A stretch of DNA of 64,000 bases from a bacterium (lineage in GTDB: Bacteria; Spirochaetota; Spirochaetia; JABEVK01): assembly GCA_021781625.1 (NCBI GenBank), contig JAJXWL010000001.1, forward strand, positions 1 through 64,000. The letters are read 5' to 3'. Below the pieces are notes generated by a model. The model was not told the DNA's origin, did not search any database, and saw nothing but the letters and a program-made list of their open reading frames with translations. A program made the translations under genes and the position numbers. Shown piece by piece: positions 31,008-40,306 of this stretch. The stretch's first letter is position 1, and each line of letters starts with the position of its first letter.

Positions 31008-32501
31008 TTAGCGGGTAATTCCGATGTTGAGCTCGACGCCTTGACGGTTGAAGCTAATTTTTACCTGTCTCGAGGCATTTAACGCTCGATAGAACTCTTT
31101 CAGGGTGGTAACCGGTGTGTCATTGATCTTGTTGATCACGTCTCCTGGTTTAATCCCCGCAATATCCGCAGTAGAACGGTCTTGAACTTGCGCAACAATG
31201 AGTCCCTGAACATCTTTGGCCAGACCTTGTTGACTACGAATATCAGCCGTTAACGGAGCTACCGCCAAGCCGGGCCAAAGTTTTAACGACCTAACCTCTT
31301 TTTCATTCCGCTTTTCAATTATCACCGTTTTTGTTATTTCTTTACCTTCGCGGATCAGGGTAAAGGTTGCCGGTTTATCAATCGGAAGATCACCCACGGT
31401 CTGAACTAAATCGGGAGTGTCCTTAATATCGCGACCATTGATCTTGATCACAAAATCGCCAGGTTCAATACCTGCCTTGTCTGCGGGTGTATTTAAGAAA
31501 ATGTCAGGAATAAAAGACCCCGTTACGTTGGGGGGCACACCTAATTTGCTGGCGATTTCAGGTGAAAGGTCGCTGACAGACGCCCCTAGCCAACCATACT
31601 GAACGGCGCCATCCTTGATAAAATCTTGAATAGGACGTTTGGCGCTGTTGATCGGTATGGCAAAGCCCAAACCGACACTAGCACCATTGGGTGAGGCAAT
31701 CCAGGTATTGATTCCGATGACTTCCCCACGCAAGTTGACCAAGGCTCCTCCGGAGTTTCCTCGGTTAATTGAGGCGTCCGTTTGAATATAGCTGTCGATG
31801 TTGATGGAATCATTCGGACCACCGCGGCGACCTAGGGCACTGACAATACCACTAGTGACGGTAAAATCAAGACCCAGAGGGTTACCTATGGCTAACACCC
31901 AATCCCCAACTTCGAGCTCGTCAGAATTGCCCAACTTGGCCAAAACAAAAGGCTGATCACCAGGTTTTGCTTGAAACGAAATCAAGGCAAGATCTCGCCG
32001 TGGGTCGGTACCGACAATTTTTGCTTTATAGGTTCTCTTGTCATAAAGGGTAACGGTGACCTTGTCGGCGTTTTCTACGACGTGATTATTGGTCAAGACA
32101 TAAACGGTATTCCCATTCTGCTGAACCAAAATTCCGCTCCCTAATCCTTCAGTTTTCGGCAAAACCTGAGGGCCTTTGTTGGCCTTGGGCTGAGGGCCAA
32201 AGAAATAGTCAAACGGTGGTGTTTCGGGCATTTCAGGGGCTTGCTCGTCGGTTGATACCGTCAAGACCTCAACGATGGAGGGCAAAACGTTTTTCGCAAT
32301 CTGACGAAAGGTATTTTGCATATCATAGACGCTGGAGGGGACAACAATCGGCTTTTCTTCTGCGTAGACTTGCGATCGTGGCGACCACGTCCCATTTAAT
32401 CCCAGAACGACTACCCCTATGCCGAAACCGGCGACCATGGCGATGATGATGCTGTTAAAAATCAAAACCCGTTTTGAACTTAAAAAATTCTTCAGGGACA
32501 T
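31008..32501 (-). CDS. degP: HtrA/DegP-type periplasmic serine protease
   Basis: 497 residues. An uncleaved or signal helix at about 10-35 anchors or exports the protein. The trypsin-like domain carries H140 (LTNNHVVENAD), D170 (DPRRDLALI) and S250 (NRGNSGGALVN). Two PDZ domains follow (about 290-385 and 400-495; PADKAGIEPGDFVIKINGRDI and STADIAGIKPGDVINKINDTPV). It degrades or refolds damaged envelope proteins. CAAGGAG precedes the ATG. Whether it is DegP, DegQ or DegS in function cannot be told; the double PDZ favours DegP/DegQ. Confidence 0.93.
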   Translation of the reverse strand: MSLKNFLSSKRVLIFNSIIIAMVAGFGIGVVVLGLNGTWSPRSQVYAEEKPIVVPSSVYDMQNTFRQIAKNVLPSIVEVLTVSTDEQAPEMPETPPFDYFFGPQPKANKGPQVLPKTEGLGSGILVQQNGNTVYVLTNNHVVENADKVTVTLYDKRTYKAKIVGTDPRRDLALISFQAKPGDQPFVLAKLGNSDELEVGDWVLAIGNPLGLDFTVTSGIVSALGRRGGPNDSINIDSYIQTDASINRGNSGGALVNLRGEVIGINTWIASPNGASVGLGFAIPINSAKRPIQDFIKDGAVQYGWLGASVSDLSPEIASKLGVPPNVTGSFIPDIFLNTPADKAGIEPGDFVIKINGRDIKDTPDLVQTVGDLPIDKPATFTLIREGKEITKTVIIEKRNEKEVRSLKLWPGLAVAPLTADIRSQQGLAKDVQGLIVAQVQDRSTADIAGIKPGDVINKINDTPVTTLKEFYRALNASRQVKISFNRQGVELNIGITR

Positions 32502-32553
32502 GCTCGTTCTCCTTGTGTTGTTTTATCTATAAAGGTTGCTCAATAGCGTTTCG

Positions 32554-33306
32554 TTACATTTCAGCGGTGAGAATCTCGACGGCCTCCTCGGTAACCGCCA
32601 CTGTATATTCAAAATGCGCTGATTTTTTTCCGTCCGTGGTCACAACCGTCCAACCGTCACTCAGGACTCTGACGCTGGCTTTTCCTAAGTTGATCATGGG
32701 TTCAATGGCTAAAACCATTCCTGGCACCAGCCGAGGCGATGCTCCTACCCCGAGGGCATTGGGTACCTGCGGGTCTTCGTGCTGACTAAAACCAACCCCA
32801 TGGCCACAGTACTGATCGACAATACCGAACCGGTGAGGCTTAACCAACTGGGTGACAGTGGTCGCTACGTCACGAATCCTCCCCCCCGGTTTCATAGCGG
32901 CGATTGCCGCTTCAAGGCTCTGTTTGGTAACTGACAGCAGAGTCTCTTCTTCTTTGGTGATATTTCCCACCGCATAGGTAATTGCCATGTCAGAAAAATA
33001 TCCCCCTAAATCAATGCCACAATCAAGGCTTACCAGATCCCCTTCCTGAATTTTACGGTTGGCCTTGGGAATTCCATGGATTACCTCTTGATTCAGGGAG
33101 GTACACAGGGTACCGGGAAAGCCCTGATAGCCTTTAAAGGCAGGTTTGCCACCATGGCTCCGAATAAAATCTTCGGCCCACTTGTCGAGGTCAAGTGTCG
33201 ACACCCCAACCTGTACCAGCGGAGCAATTTCGCGAAACATTCGAGCTAAGAGCTGGCAGGATTCCCTGATCCGTTGAATTTGATCTTTGGTTTTGAGTTG
33301 AATCAT
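32554..33306 (-). CDS. map: Methionine aminopeptidase, type I
   Basis: 250 residues, the standard length of type I enzymes without an N-terminal zinc extension. The metal-binding set is visible: SLDCGIDLGGYFSDMAITY (two Asp), GHGVGFSQHEDP (His), MVLAIEPMI (Glu) and SAHFEYTVAVTEE (Glu). It removes the initiator methionine from new proteins in the cytoplasm. ATG 33306 overlaps the stop of the TPR gene upstream (ATGA). Followed by a 52-nt gap to degP. Confidence 0.96.
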   Translation of the reverse strand: MIQLKTKDQIQRIRESCQLLARMFREIAPLVQVGVSTLDLDKWAEDFIRSHGGKPAFKGYQGFPGTLCTSLNQEVIHGIPKANRKIQEGDLVSLDCGIDLGGYFSDMAITYAVGNITKEEETLLSVTKQSLEAAIAAMKPGGRIRDVATTVTQLVKPHRFGIVDQYCGHGVGFSQHEDPQVPNALGVGASPRLVPGMVLAIEPMINLGKASVRVLSDGWTVVTTDGKKSAHFEYTVAVTEEAVEILTAEM

Positions 33307-35033
33307 GGTTTTAGTCCTTTCTTCGCCGTAGTTATGCGGTACAAATACCCCGCCTCCCAGTTCTGCGGATTTAATACTACCGCCGTTTGCAAATCCTGAA
33401 CAGCGGTTCCGTAAACAGCTCTTGAGAGGTTGGTGTCGAGGTCGGGAAGTAACGCTAAAGAAGCTTCGGCCCGATGGTACAGAATGTCAGCGGTAAATGC
33501 CGAATCGCCAAGGTCGGCACTTTGATTTAAGGCCGATGAAAAACTTTCCCCAGCTTTTCTCAGCCAGGTATCCTTTTGACTGGGATTGACTTTTTGGGCC
33601 GCTAAGAGAGCAATCAAGCCCCGGTTATAATAGTAGTAGCCATCGCGTTCTGAGCGAGAAATCTTGGCCAAGGTTTCCCACGCTTCGGAAAAGTGGTTTT
33701 CGTGAGAGGCAATCAAAGCAATATCATAACGATACCACCAGTCGGGCTCGTCAGGACTGTGAGCCTTCCATTCGTCCCCTACCCGACGGGCGTCGTGCCA
33801 AGCCCCTTGATTCATCAGTTCCCAAACCAACCGCTCAGCGAGGGGCGCAAAGCTAGGAAATTCATGAAAGAGACTCCACAGGCGTGGAAGCGAAAAGGTT
33901 TCTGGCCAAAGTGACATTCTCAACAACTCCACCTGGGTGGAAAAAAGGCTATCCCCTTCGTCTTTTGCCTCTTCGAGTACGCGGTCCATCTCTTGACCGA
34001 CCTGTTGAGTTTTTCCCTGCGCAAACGCCACTTGCCACGCCAATAGTTTTTCTAACGGGGCTTGAGAATTCCAGCGTTGATTTTGCTGAGCTTCGGCAAT
34101 CCACTTTACGGCGGCAGGAAGGTCGTGCCTTCGGAGCGCCAGCCCGACAAGGTTGACATAAACTGCTTCCGGCAGGTCTTTTTTATGGGCCACCAACGCA
34201 TCATAAATCTTTTGAGCCTTTTGATCCTGGTGGAGGTGCAAAAGAATTTCAGCTCTTAACAACATCGAGAGGCGATCTGATAAAGGCGTGGTTTTGCGAT
34301 CTTCTGCTAAAGCCTGATCCCAATGGTGTTGATCTGCTGTCACCAAAACGCTAAGGCTTTTTAAAAGAGGAGATTGAGGGATTTGGTCGTTCAAAGAGCG
34401 TAAGGCCGCCACGGCGACATCTAAACGTACTTGCGACAAGGCTGCGAGAACGAGGTCGGTATTCCACGAAACCTCCCCTAAAGGCATCAAGCTTTGCAGA
34501 ACCGGCAAAGGTGCGGTCACGGGGTTTTCAAGAATACTGGCAAGATAAGCCTCTACTCTGCTTGAGGCCGGTTGGTCTGGGTAGTGCTGAGCTTCTACCG
34601 AAGCCTGTAACCACAAAGCATTCCATGCGCTTCCCTTGAGTTCGTGGGCCTCTTGCAGAGCTAAGGTAGCCTTTCCTTGTTGCAAAGCCTCCCAGACTAG
34701 AAGTGCTCGAAAGTTCAAATTTCCCGGAAATTGTTTAAAAGCACTTTGGGTCAACTTCTGAGCAAAAGCCCAATCTCCGGATTTTTCGGCAATGGTGACA
34801 GCCCGTTTCAAAAGGCTCAACCACCCGATACTGGAAAGATTTTGCTGCGGAATACGTGACAAATCCGCTTTTGCCTGAGCATAGCGACCAGTTACGAGAT
34901 CTTGGTCAACGCGAGGAAGATCATGATAAATTTGAGGCGGGGACGATGGAAAAAAGACTGACCAGAAGAGTATACCCCCTCCGGCCAGAGCTCCCAGAAC
35001 CAAAACGAGGAAGACGAGACGTCCCCACTTCAT
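33303..35033 (-). CDS. TPR-repeat membrane-anchored protein, hypothetical
   Basis: 576 residues. One hydrophobic segment near the N-terminus (LVFLVLVLGALAGGGILFWSVFF) is followed by helical repeats across the rest, including GRYAQAKADLSRIPQQNLSSIG, AQKLTQSAFKQFPGNLNFRALLVWEALQQG and HHWDQALAEDRK. Probably faces the periplasm. No enzyme motif. It starts directly after the nusB stop and overlaps map by ATGA; being in a set with nusB and map is likely just gene order. Confidence 0.72.
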   Translation of the reverse strand: MKWGRLVFLVLVLGALAGGGILFWSVFFPSSPPQIYHDLPRVDQDLVTGRYAQAKADLSRIPQQNLSSIGWLSLLKRAVTIAEKSGDWAFAQKLTQSAFKQFPGNLNFRALLVWEALQQGKATLALQEAHELKGSAWNALWLQASVEAQHYPDQPASSRVEAYLASILENPVTAPLPVLQSLMPLGEVSWNTDLVLAALSQVRLDVAVAALRSLNDQIPQSPLLKSLSVLVTADQHHWDQALAEDRKTTPLSDRLSMLLRAEILLHLHQDQKAQKIYDALVAHKKDLPEAVYVNLVGLALRRHDLPAAVKWIAEAQQNQRWNSQAPLEKLLAWQVAFAQGKTQQVGQEMDRVLEEAKDEGDSLFSTQVELLRMSLWPETFSLPRLWSLFHEFPSFAPLAERLVWELMNQGAWHDARRVGDEWKAHSPDEPDWWYRYDIALIASHENHFSEAWETLAKISRSERDGYYYYNRGLIALLAAQKVNPSQKDTWLRKAGESFSSALNQSADLGDSAFTADILYHRAEASLALLPDLDTNLSRAVYGTAVQDLQTAVVLNPQNWEAGYLYRITTAKKGLKP

Positions 35034-35036
35034 CTC

Positions 35037-35456
35037 TCACAAGCCTTTTTCCCGTCGCAGGCCGTCGAGAACGCCGTTCACAAAACGGTAGGATTCGTCT
35101 GAGGCAAAACTCTTTGCCAGATCAATCGCTTCATCGATCACAACTTTAACAGGAATATCTTTCATAAACAACATTTGAAAGACACTCAGCCGTAAAATCG
35201 CCAGGTCCACTTTACCTATCCGATTAAAATCCCACCGTTTCAGTTGGCTTTGAATCGACGTATTAATAACTTCCCAATTTTCTAACGTTCCTTGGATCAA
35301 CCCCCGAGCAAAGGCCAGAACATCAGGTTCAAGAGCGGAGTATTCTTCGGGGTCCATCCAGGAAAAAGACAACGCCTCTTCAGCCCTTTGGGGATTAAAA
35401 TCCTGACCGAAGAGGTTTTGAAATGCAAGTATTCGCGCTTGACGTCGTGAACCCAT
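35037..35456 (-). CDS. nusB: Transcription antitermination protein NusB
   Basis: 139 residues, normal family length. Begins GSRRQARILAFQNLFGQ, the usual NusB start, and has WDFNRIGKVDLAILRLSVFQMLFMKDIPVKVVIDEAIDLAKSFASDESYRFVNGVLDGL, the strongly conserved C-terminal half. NusB with NusE binds boxA RNA and keeps rRNA transcription processive. Starts four bases behind the parvulin gene. Confidence 0.95.
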   Translation of the reverse strand: MGSRRQARILAFQNLFGQDFNPQRAEEALSFSWMDPEEYSALEPDVLAFARGLIQGTLENWEVINTSIQSQLKRWDFNRIGKVDLAILRLSVFQMLFMKDIPVKVVIDEAIDLAKSFASDESYRFVNGVLDGLRREKGL

Positions 35457-35459
35457 AAC

Positions 35460-36494
35460 TCACATATTCTGCGGATAAGTCTTTACATCCGCTTCTTTTC
35501 TTAAGCGTTCCCCCACCTTTTCAATAAAGGCATCTTGAGCTTTCATGGCTTTTTCCCGGTAGAGGTTCTGCTTGATATAATCATGAACTGTTACCGTTTG
35601 TCCGGGAAAAATGGGATCGGTCAAGTTTAAAAAGTGTTTTTGAATATGATCCGTGATTTTCACAATGGCCAAACCATGACTGGTGTTCAAAAGTTTAATG
35701 TCACCAATATGTAAAGTAAAAAGTTGTCGTAAAAAATCCTTCCCGTAAATCTGCACGTAGGGTCGTAAATTCGGTGAATCTAAATCTTTGGGGACAAAAC
35801 CTAAATCACCGTTAAGACGTGCCGTGCGAGCATCTTGAGAGTACAACCGAACAGCCTCTTCAAAAGTCATCTTGCCTGCTTGAATTTTGCCCAAAACGTC
35901 CTGGGCTTTTTGAGTGATTTCTTCGAGGGTACCCTGGGGGTGGACGGTTGTATCAAAGTAAATGTAAGAGACACGAACCATGTCCGGCAGAACAAACTTA
36001 TCAGCGTGGTTGTTGTAAAAGTCAGTAATTTCAGCTTCGCTGACATCAAGATTTTTTCCGATATCTTGAACACCAGGCTGGGTCGCTAAAAATTTTTGCG
36101 CCGTGAGTTGTTTTTTAATTTCAACGAGAATGGACGACCAAGACATATGGTAACGTTGTTCCATTTCTCGCCGAATCTGCTCATCAGAGGCTTGAGGGTT
36201 GCTTTGGCGAAGCTCCCGCATGACATCGTCATCTGTGGCCGTAATTCCCGCTCGAACCGCGGCTTGGCGAAACAATTCATCTTGAATCATCGAATCCAAG
36301 ACAGCGTTCTTTTCGTGTGGTGTTAACGCGTGGCCAATATTCGAGGCCACGATTTGCTCTCGTTCCCGAAAGGCCTGTTGGGTAATCACATAAGTTGAAT
36401 TGAGCTTAACAATCGCTACGGGGCCACCCAGGGCCTGCGCTTGAGCCCCCCATGAGGCCGCTGTTAAGAGGAAGATAACGAGTAATTTCTTCAT
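35460..36494 (-). CDS. Exported parvulin-type peptidyl-prolyl isomerase (SurA/PrsA-like)
   Basis: 344 residues. A signal peptide (MKKLLVIFLLTAASWGAQAQA) leads into a SurA-N-like helical region (LTPHEKNAVLDSMIQDELFRQAAVRAGI). A rotamase domain follows at about 165-280 (VSYIYFDTTVHP, FEEAVRLYSQDARTARLNGDLGFVPK, LNTSHGLAIVKITDH). It helps fold outer-membrane or periplasmic proteins. Lipobox absent, so soluble. Followed by nusB; the secG terminator separates it from the genes upstream. Confidence 0.9.
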   Translation of the reverse strand: MKKLLVIFLLTAASWGAQAQALGGPVAIVKLNSTYVITQQAFREREQIVASNIGHALTPHEKNAVLDSMIQDELFRQAAVRAGITATDDDVMRELRQSNPQASDEQIRREMEQRYHMSWSSILVEIKKQLTAQKFLATQPGVQDIGKNLDVSEAEITDFYNNHADKFVLPDMVRVSYIYFDTTVHPQGTLEEITQKAQDVLGKIQAGKMTFEEAVRLYSQDARTARLNGDLGFVPKDLDSPNLRPYVQIYGKDFLRQLFTLHIGDIKLLNTSHGLAIVKITDHIQKHFLNLTDPIFPGQTVTVHDYIKQNLYREKAMKAQDAFIEKVGERLRKEADVKTYPQNM

Positions 36495-36578
36495 AAAATC
36501 CTTTCTTTGCCTTTGAAAATCTTAAGGTTAACCTAAGATTTCGCCAACACAGTATCAGGGAGACTTCCCACCTGTCAA

Positions 36579-36613
36579 GAAAAAAACCCTGGTCTGAACA
36601 TCAGCCCAGGGTT
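36579..36613 (-). terminator. Terminator after secG
   Basis: On the minus strand AACCCTGG...CCAGGGTT (plus arms 36585-36592 and 36606-36613) is followed by TTTTTTTC. It closes the pgk-tpiA-secG set before the parvulin gene. Confidence 0.88.
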
Positions 36614-36642
36614 GTTGAGTAAACAATAGACAAAGGATCTTG

Positions 36643-37053
36643 TTACTTCGAAGGAGCGGTTTTTGCCGGAGCGGTACCAGTTACCGGAGCGGTACCAGTT
36701 GCCGGAGCACCCTTAGGAGCCTGAGCCGGTTGAAGAACTGGTGCCGGAGCTTTTGCTTCCCACCAATCCGCCTGGGATTGACTTTGCAAACGAGCCGCAG
36801 CCGCCACGTCGCCGGTCATCGGGGTCTTAAACATAAACGCCAAGACAAAAGCGAGAATCATGAACAAGGTGCCCAAGATCGAAGTCGTTTTGGTTAAGAC
36901 GTTTCCCGCCCGAGAACCAAAAGTGGTCGAACTGCCTCCACCAAACATTCCTGTGAGGCCGTCCCCTTGGTCGTCTTGAATGAGAACCATCAAGACGAGT
37001 AAGACAGCAATAACAACAAAAAGCACCAAGAGAATGCCTTCAAGAATCCCCAT
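36643..37053 (-). CDS. secG: Preprotein translocase subunit SecG with repeat tail
   Basis: 136 residues against a usual 70-110. Two membrane helices (about 4-24 and 55-73) with the SecG signature VLMVLIQDDQGDGLTGMFGGGSSTTFGSRAGNVLTKTT between them. The C-terminal 60 residues are Ala/Pro/Thr-rich with TGTAPVTGTAPAKTAP repeats; such tails are not needed for translocation. SecG assists SecYE in protein export. Located 17 nt after tpiA, an arrangement also common elsewhere (tpiA-secG). Confidence 0.93.
   Translation of the reverse strand: MGILEGILLVLFVVIAVLLVLMVLIQDDQGDGLTGMFGGGSSTTFGSRAGNVLTKTTSILGTLFMILAFVLAFMFKTPMTGDVAAAARLQSQSQADWWEAKAPAPVLQPAQAPKGAPATGTAPVTGTAPAKTAPSK
36666..36701. repeat. 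Two tandem 18-nt units in secG
   Basis: CCGGAGCGGTACCAGTTA (36666-36683) and CCGGAGCGGTACCAGTTG (36684-36701) differ at the last base and are followed by a third partial unit (CCGGAGC). They encode the six-residue TGTAP(V/A) repeats; copy number could vary by slippage without shifting frame. Confidence 0.85.
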
Positions 37054-37070
37054 GAGTAAACTCCCGATAA

Positions 37071-37823
37071 TTATTGATCAAACAGACAGATCGGAAGGAA
37101 GGTCTCCGCTTTGAGCGAAGCGCCTCCCACCAAAGCCCCGTCAATATCTGGCATGGCCATCAAATCCTTAACATTCTCGGGTTTGACGGAACCGCCGTAT
37201 TGAATGATCATAGCATCTGCGGCGGCCTTTGAATAGAGTTCTTTGACGGTTTGACGAATGACCTGATGAATCTCGTTGGCATCTTGAGGAGTGGCAGTCT
37301 TTCCCGTACCAATGGCCCATACGGGTTCATAGGCTATGGTGATTTTTTTCAAGTCGGCTTCAGAAATTCCCGCAAAGGCCTCTTTAGTTTGACGAATCAC
37401 AACTTCAGCAGCCTTTCCCGCTTCGCGCTCTGCCAAGGTTTCCCCATTGCAGTAAATGACTTCAAGACCTTGTTTAAGAACAAGCTTGATTTTTTCATTG
37501 ACCAGCTTGTCGGTTTCTCCATGAAACTGACGGCGTTCGGAGTGCCCCAGAATGACGGCATCAACCCCAAGCTCCTTAAGCATCAGGACCGAAATTTCCC
37601 CTGTCCGTGCACCAGATTCTAAGCTGGCACAATCTTGTGCCCCGACTAAGAGGCCTGAGCCTTTCGTCAGCTCTTTGACCGCGGCTAACGCCGTGTAGGG
37701 AGGAGCGACCAAAAACCGATTTTTCGAGCTTTTCAATGCGGGAGTCAACGCCGAAACCAGGGCTTTTGCTTGATCCAAGGTCCCCCATAGCTTCCAGTTC
37801 CCGGCAATAAATTTTTGACGCAT
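37071..37823 (-). CDS. tpiA: Triosephosphate isomerase
   Basis: 250 residues from ATG 37823 (AAGGAAG before it); an upstream in-frame start at 37850 overlaps pgk and adds nine residues without family similarity. Motifs: FIAGNWKLWG (Lys), ILGHSERR (catalytic His), AYEPVWAIGTGKTA (catalytic Glu, loop 6) and QYGGSVKPEN (phosphate loop). Interconverts dihydroxyacetone phosphate and glyceraldehyde 3-phosphate. Sits with pgk and behind gap. Confidence 0.97.
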   Translation of the reverse strand: MRQKFIAGNWKLWGTLDQAKALVSALTPALKSSKNRFLVAPPYTALAAVKELTKGSGLLVGAQDCASLESGARTGEISVLMLKELGVDAVILGHSERRQFHGETDKLVNEKIKLVLKQGLEVIYCNGETLAEREAGKAAEVVIRQTKEAFAGISEADLKKITIAYEPVWAIGTGKTATPQDANEIHQVIRQTVKELYSKAAADAMIIQYGGSVKPENVKDLMAMPDIDGALVGGASLKAETFLPICLFDQ

Positions 37824-37840
37824 AACTTCTTCCTTTGTTT

Positions 37841-39100
37841 TTACCGGCACACTTCGATGCCCGGGAGTTTCTTGCCTTCTAACAATTCCAACGAAGCCCC
37901 GCCCCCGGTAGAGACGTGACTCATCTTGTCTGCCAGACCAAACTTGTTGACCGCAGCCACAGAGTCACCACCGCCAACCACGGTTGTGGCCCCTTTACCG
38001 GTAGCCTCAGCGACGAGCTTGGCGACTTCACCTGTCCCTTTCGCGAAGGCATCAAACTCAAAAACCCCCACGGGGCCGTTCCAAACTACCGTCTTTGCTT
38101 TTGCCAAAACCGCTTTATAGGCCTCAAGAGTCTTGGGCCCAACATCCATCCCCATCAGGTTGTCAGGGATATCGATAGCGTTGATGGCAACGGCGGGAGC
38201 CGCAGGGTCAAATTTTTCAGAACCTACATGGTCAAGCGGAAGAACTATTTCGGTGCCTGATTTTTTGGCGGCCTCTAAAACTTTCTTGGCGGTATCCAGC
38301 TGATCATCTTCGACGAGGGACTTGCCAATCTTGTGCCCTTGGGCCTTCAAAAAGGTATAAGCCATCCCACCACCAATGATCAAAGCGGCGGCGTTCTTCA
38401 AAAGGCTTTCTAAAACGGCGATTTTTGAACTGACCTTGGCACCACCAATGATGGCGACCATGGGTTTTCCCGGATTAACGACAATGGGTTCCAGATAGGC
38501 CACTTCTTTTTCCATGAGGAAGCCACCAACGCTGACTTTCAGGAATTTGGCAATCGAGGCCGTCGAAGCGTGATCTCGGTGGGCGGTTCCAAAGGCGTCA
38601 TTAACAAAGATTTCGCCGTAGCTCGCGAGTTCCTTAGCCAACTTATCCCGTTCTGCGGGGTCTTCACTGGTCTCTTCTTTATGAAAACGGGTATTTTCGA
38701 GCATCAATACCGTACCGTCCGGCTGTGACTCGATCAGAGCTTTTTTGCCGAAGCAGGAGTCCTCACCGGCAAACACCACAGGCTTTCCCAGCTTGCTCGC
38801 CAAATATTCGGCGACAGGCTTCATGCGGTGTTTTCCGGCAATGTACTTCGCCTCATCAAATTCTTTGCCGTCTTTCTCGGCCTTTTCTTTGGCCTTTTTG
38901 GCGTCTTTTTTGGGGTCGCCCAGGTGACTCATGAGGACAACACTCTTGACACCCTGCTCCAACAGATAACGGATCGAGGGCAGAGCCGCGACTATGCGGG
39001 TATCATCCTGCACCTTACCGTCTTTCATGGGGACGTTAAAATCTACGCGCATAATAATACGCTTGCCCTGAACGGAAACATCCTTAATTGTCTTAATCAT
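37841..39100 (-). CDS. pgk: Phosphoglycerate kinase
   Basis: 419 residues. N-domain: RVDFNVPMKDGK and VLMSHLGDP; C-domain: VAIIGGAKVSSKIAVLESL, the ADP-binding IIGGGMAYTFLKAQGHKIG, VVWNGPVGVFEFDAFAKGT and STGGGASLELLEGK. A Lys/Glu-rich insertion (about 65-90, KKDAKKAKEKAEKDGKEFDEAKY) lies after the GDP turn, as in some spirochaetes. Makes ATP from 1,3-bisphosphoglycerate. Followed by tpiA; preceded by gap and its terminator. Confidence 0.97.
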   Translation of the reverse strand: MIKTIKDVSVQGKRIIMRVDFNVPMKDGKVQDDTRIVAALPSIRYLLEQGVKSVVLMSHLGDPKKDAKKAKEKAEKDGKEFDEAKYIAGKHRMKPVAEYLASKLGKPVVFAGEDSCFGKKALIESQPDGTVLMLENTRFHKEETSEDPAERDKLAKELASYGEIFVNDAFGTAHRDHASTASIAKFLKVSVGGFLMEKEVAYLEPIVVNPGKPMVAIIGGAKVSSKIAVLESLLKNAAALIIGGGMAYTFLKAQGHKIGKSLVEDDQLDTAKKVLEAAKKSGTEIVLPLDHVGSEKFDPAAPAVAINAIDIPDNLMGMDVGPKTLEAYKAVLAKAKTVVWNGPVGVFEFDAFAKGTGEVAKLVAEATGKGATTVVGGGDSVAAVNKFGLADKMSHVSTGGGASLELLEGKKLPGIEVCR

Positions 39101-39115
39101 TTTGCCCTCCTCTTG

Positions 39116-39145
39116 GTAAAAAGGCCCCCTTGCGGAGGCCTTTTT
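39116..39145 (-). terminator. Terminator between gap and pgk
   Basis: AAAAAGGCC (39118-39126) and GGCCTTTTT (39137-39145) pair around TCCGCAAGGG on the minus strand, with T runs on both sides. Partial read-through would give gap more transcript than pgk-tpiA-secG. Confidence 0.85.
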
Positions 39146-39165
39146 AGAACAACGTACTCAAAATC

Positions 39166-40266
<1,101 letters not shown>

Positions 40267-40276
40267 TTAACGATTC

Positions 40277-40306
40277 ATTCTAGAGAAAAAATCAGGACTA
40301 TGTCAA
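40277..40306 (-). promoter_or_regulatory. Promoter of gap
   Basis: On the minus strand TTGACA (plus 40301-40306) and TAGAAT (plus 40277-40282) are 18 nt apart; initiation near 40270 leaves a 30-base leader. The -35 box overlaps the last codons of the TPR gene. Confidence 0.75.
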
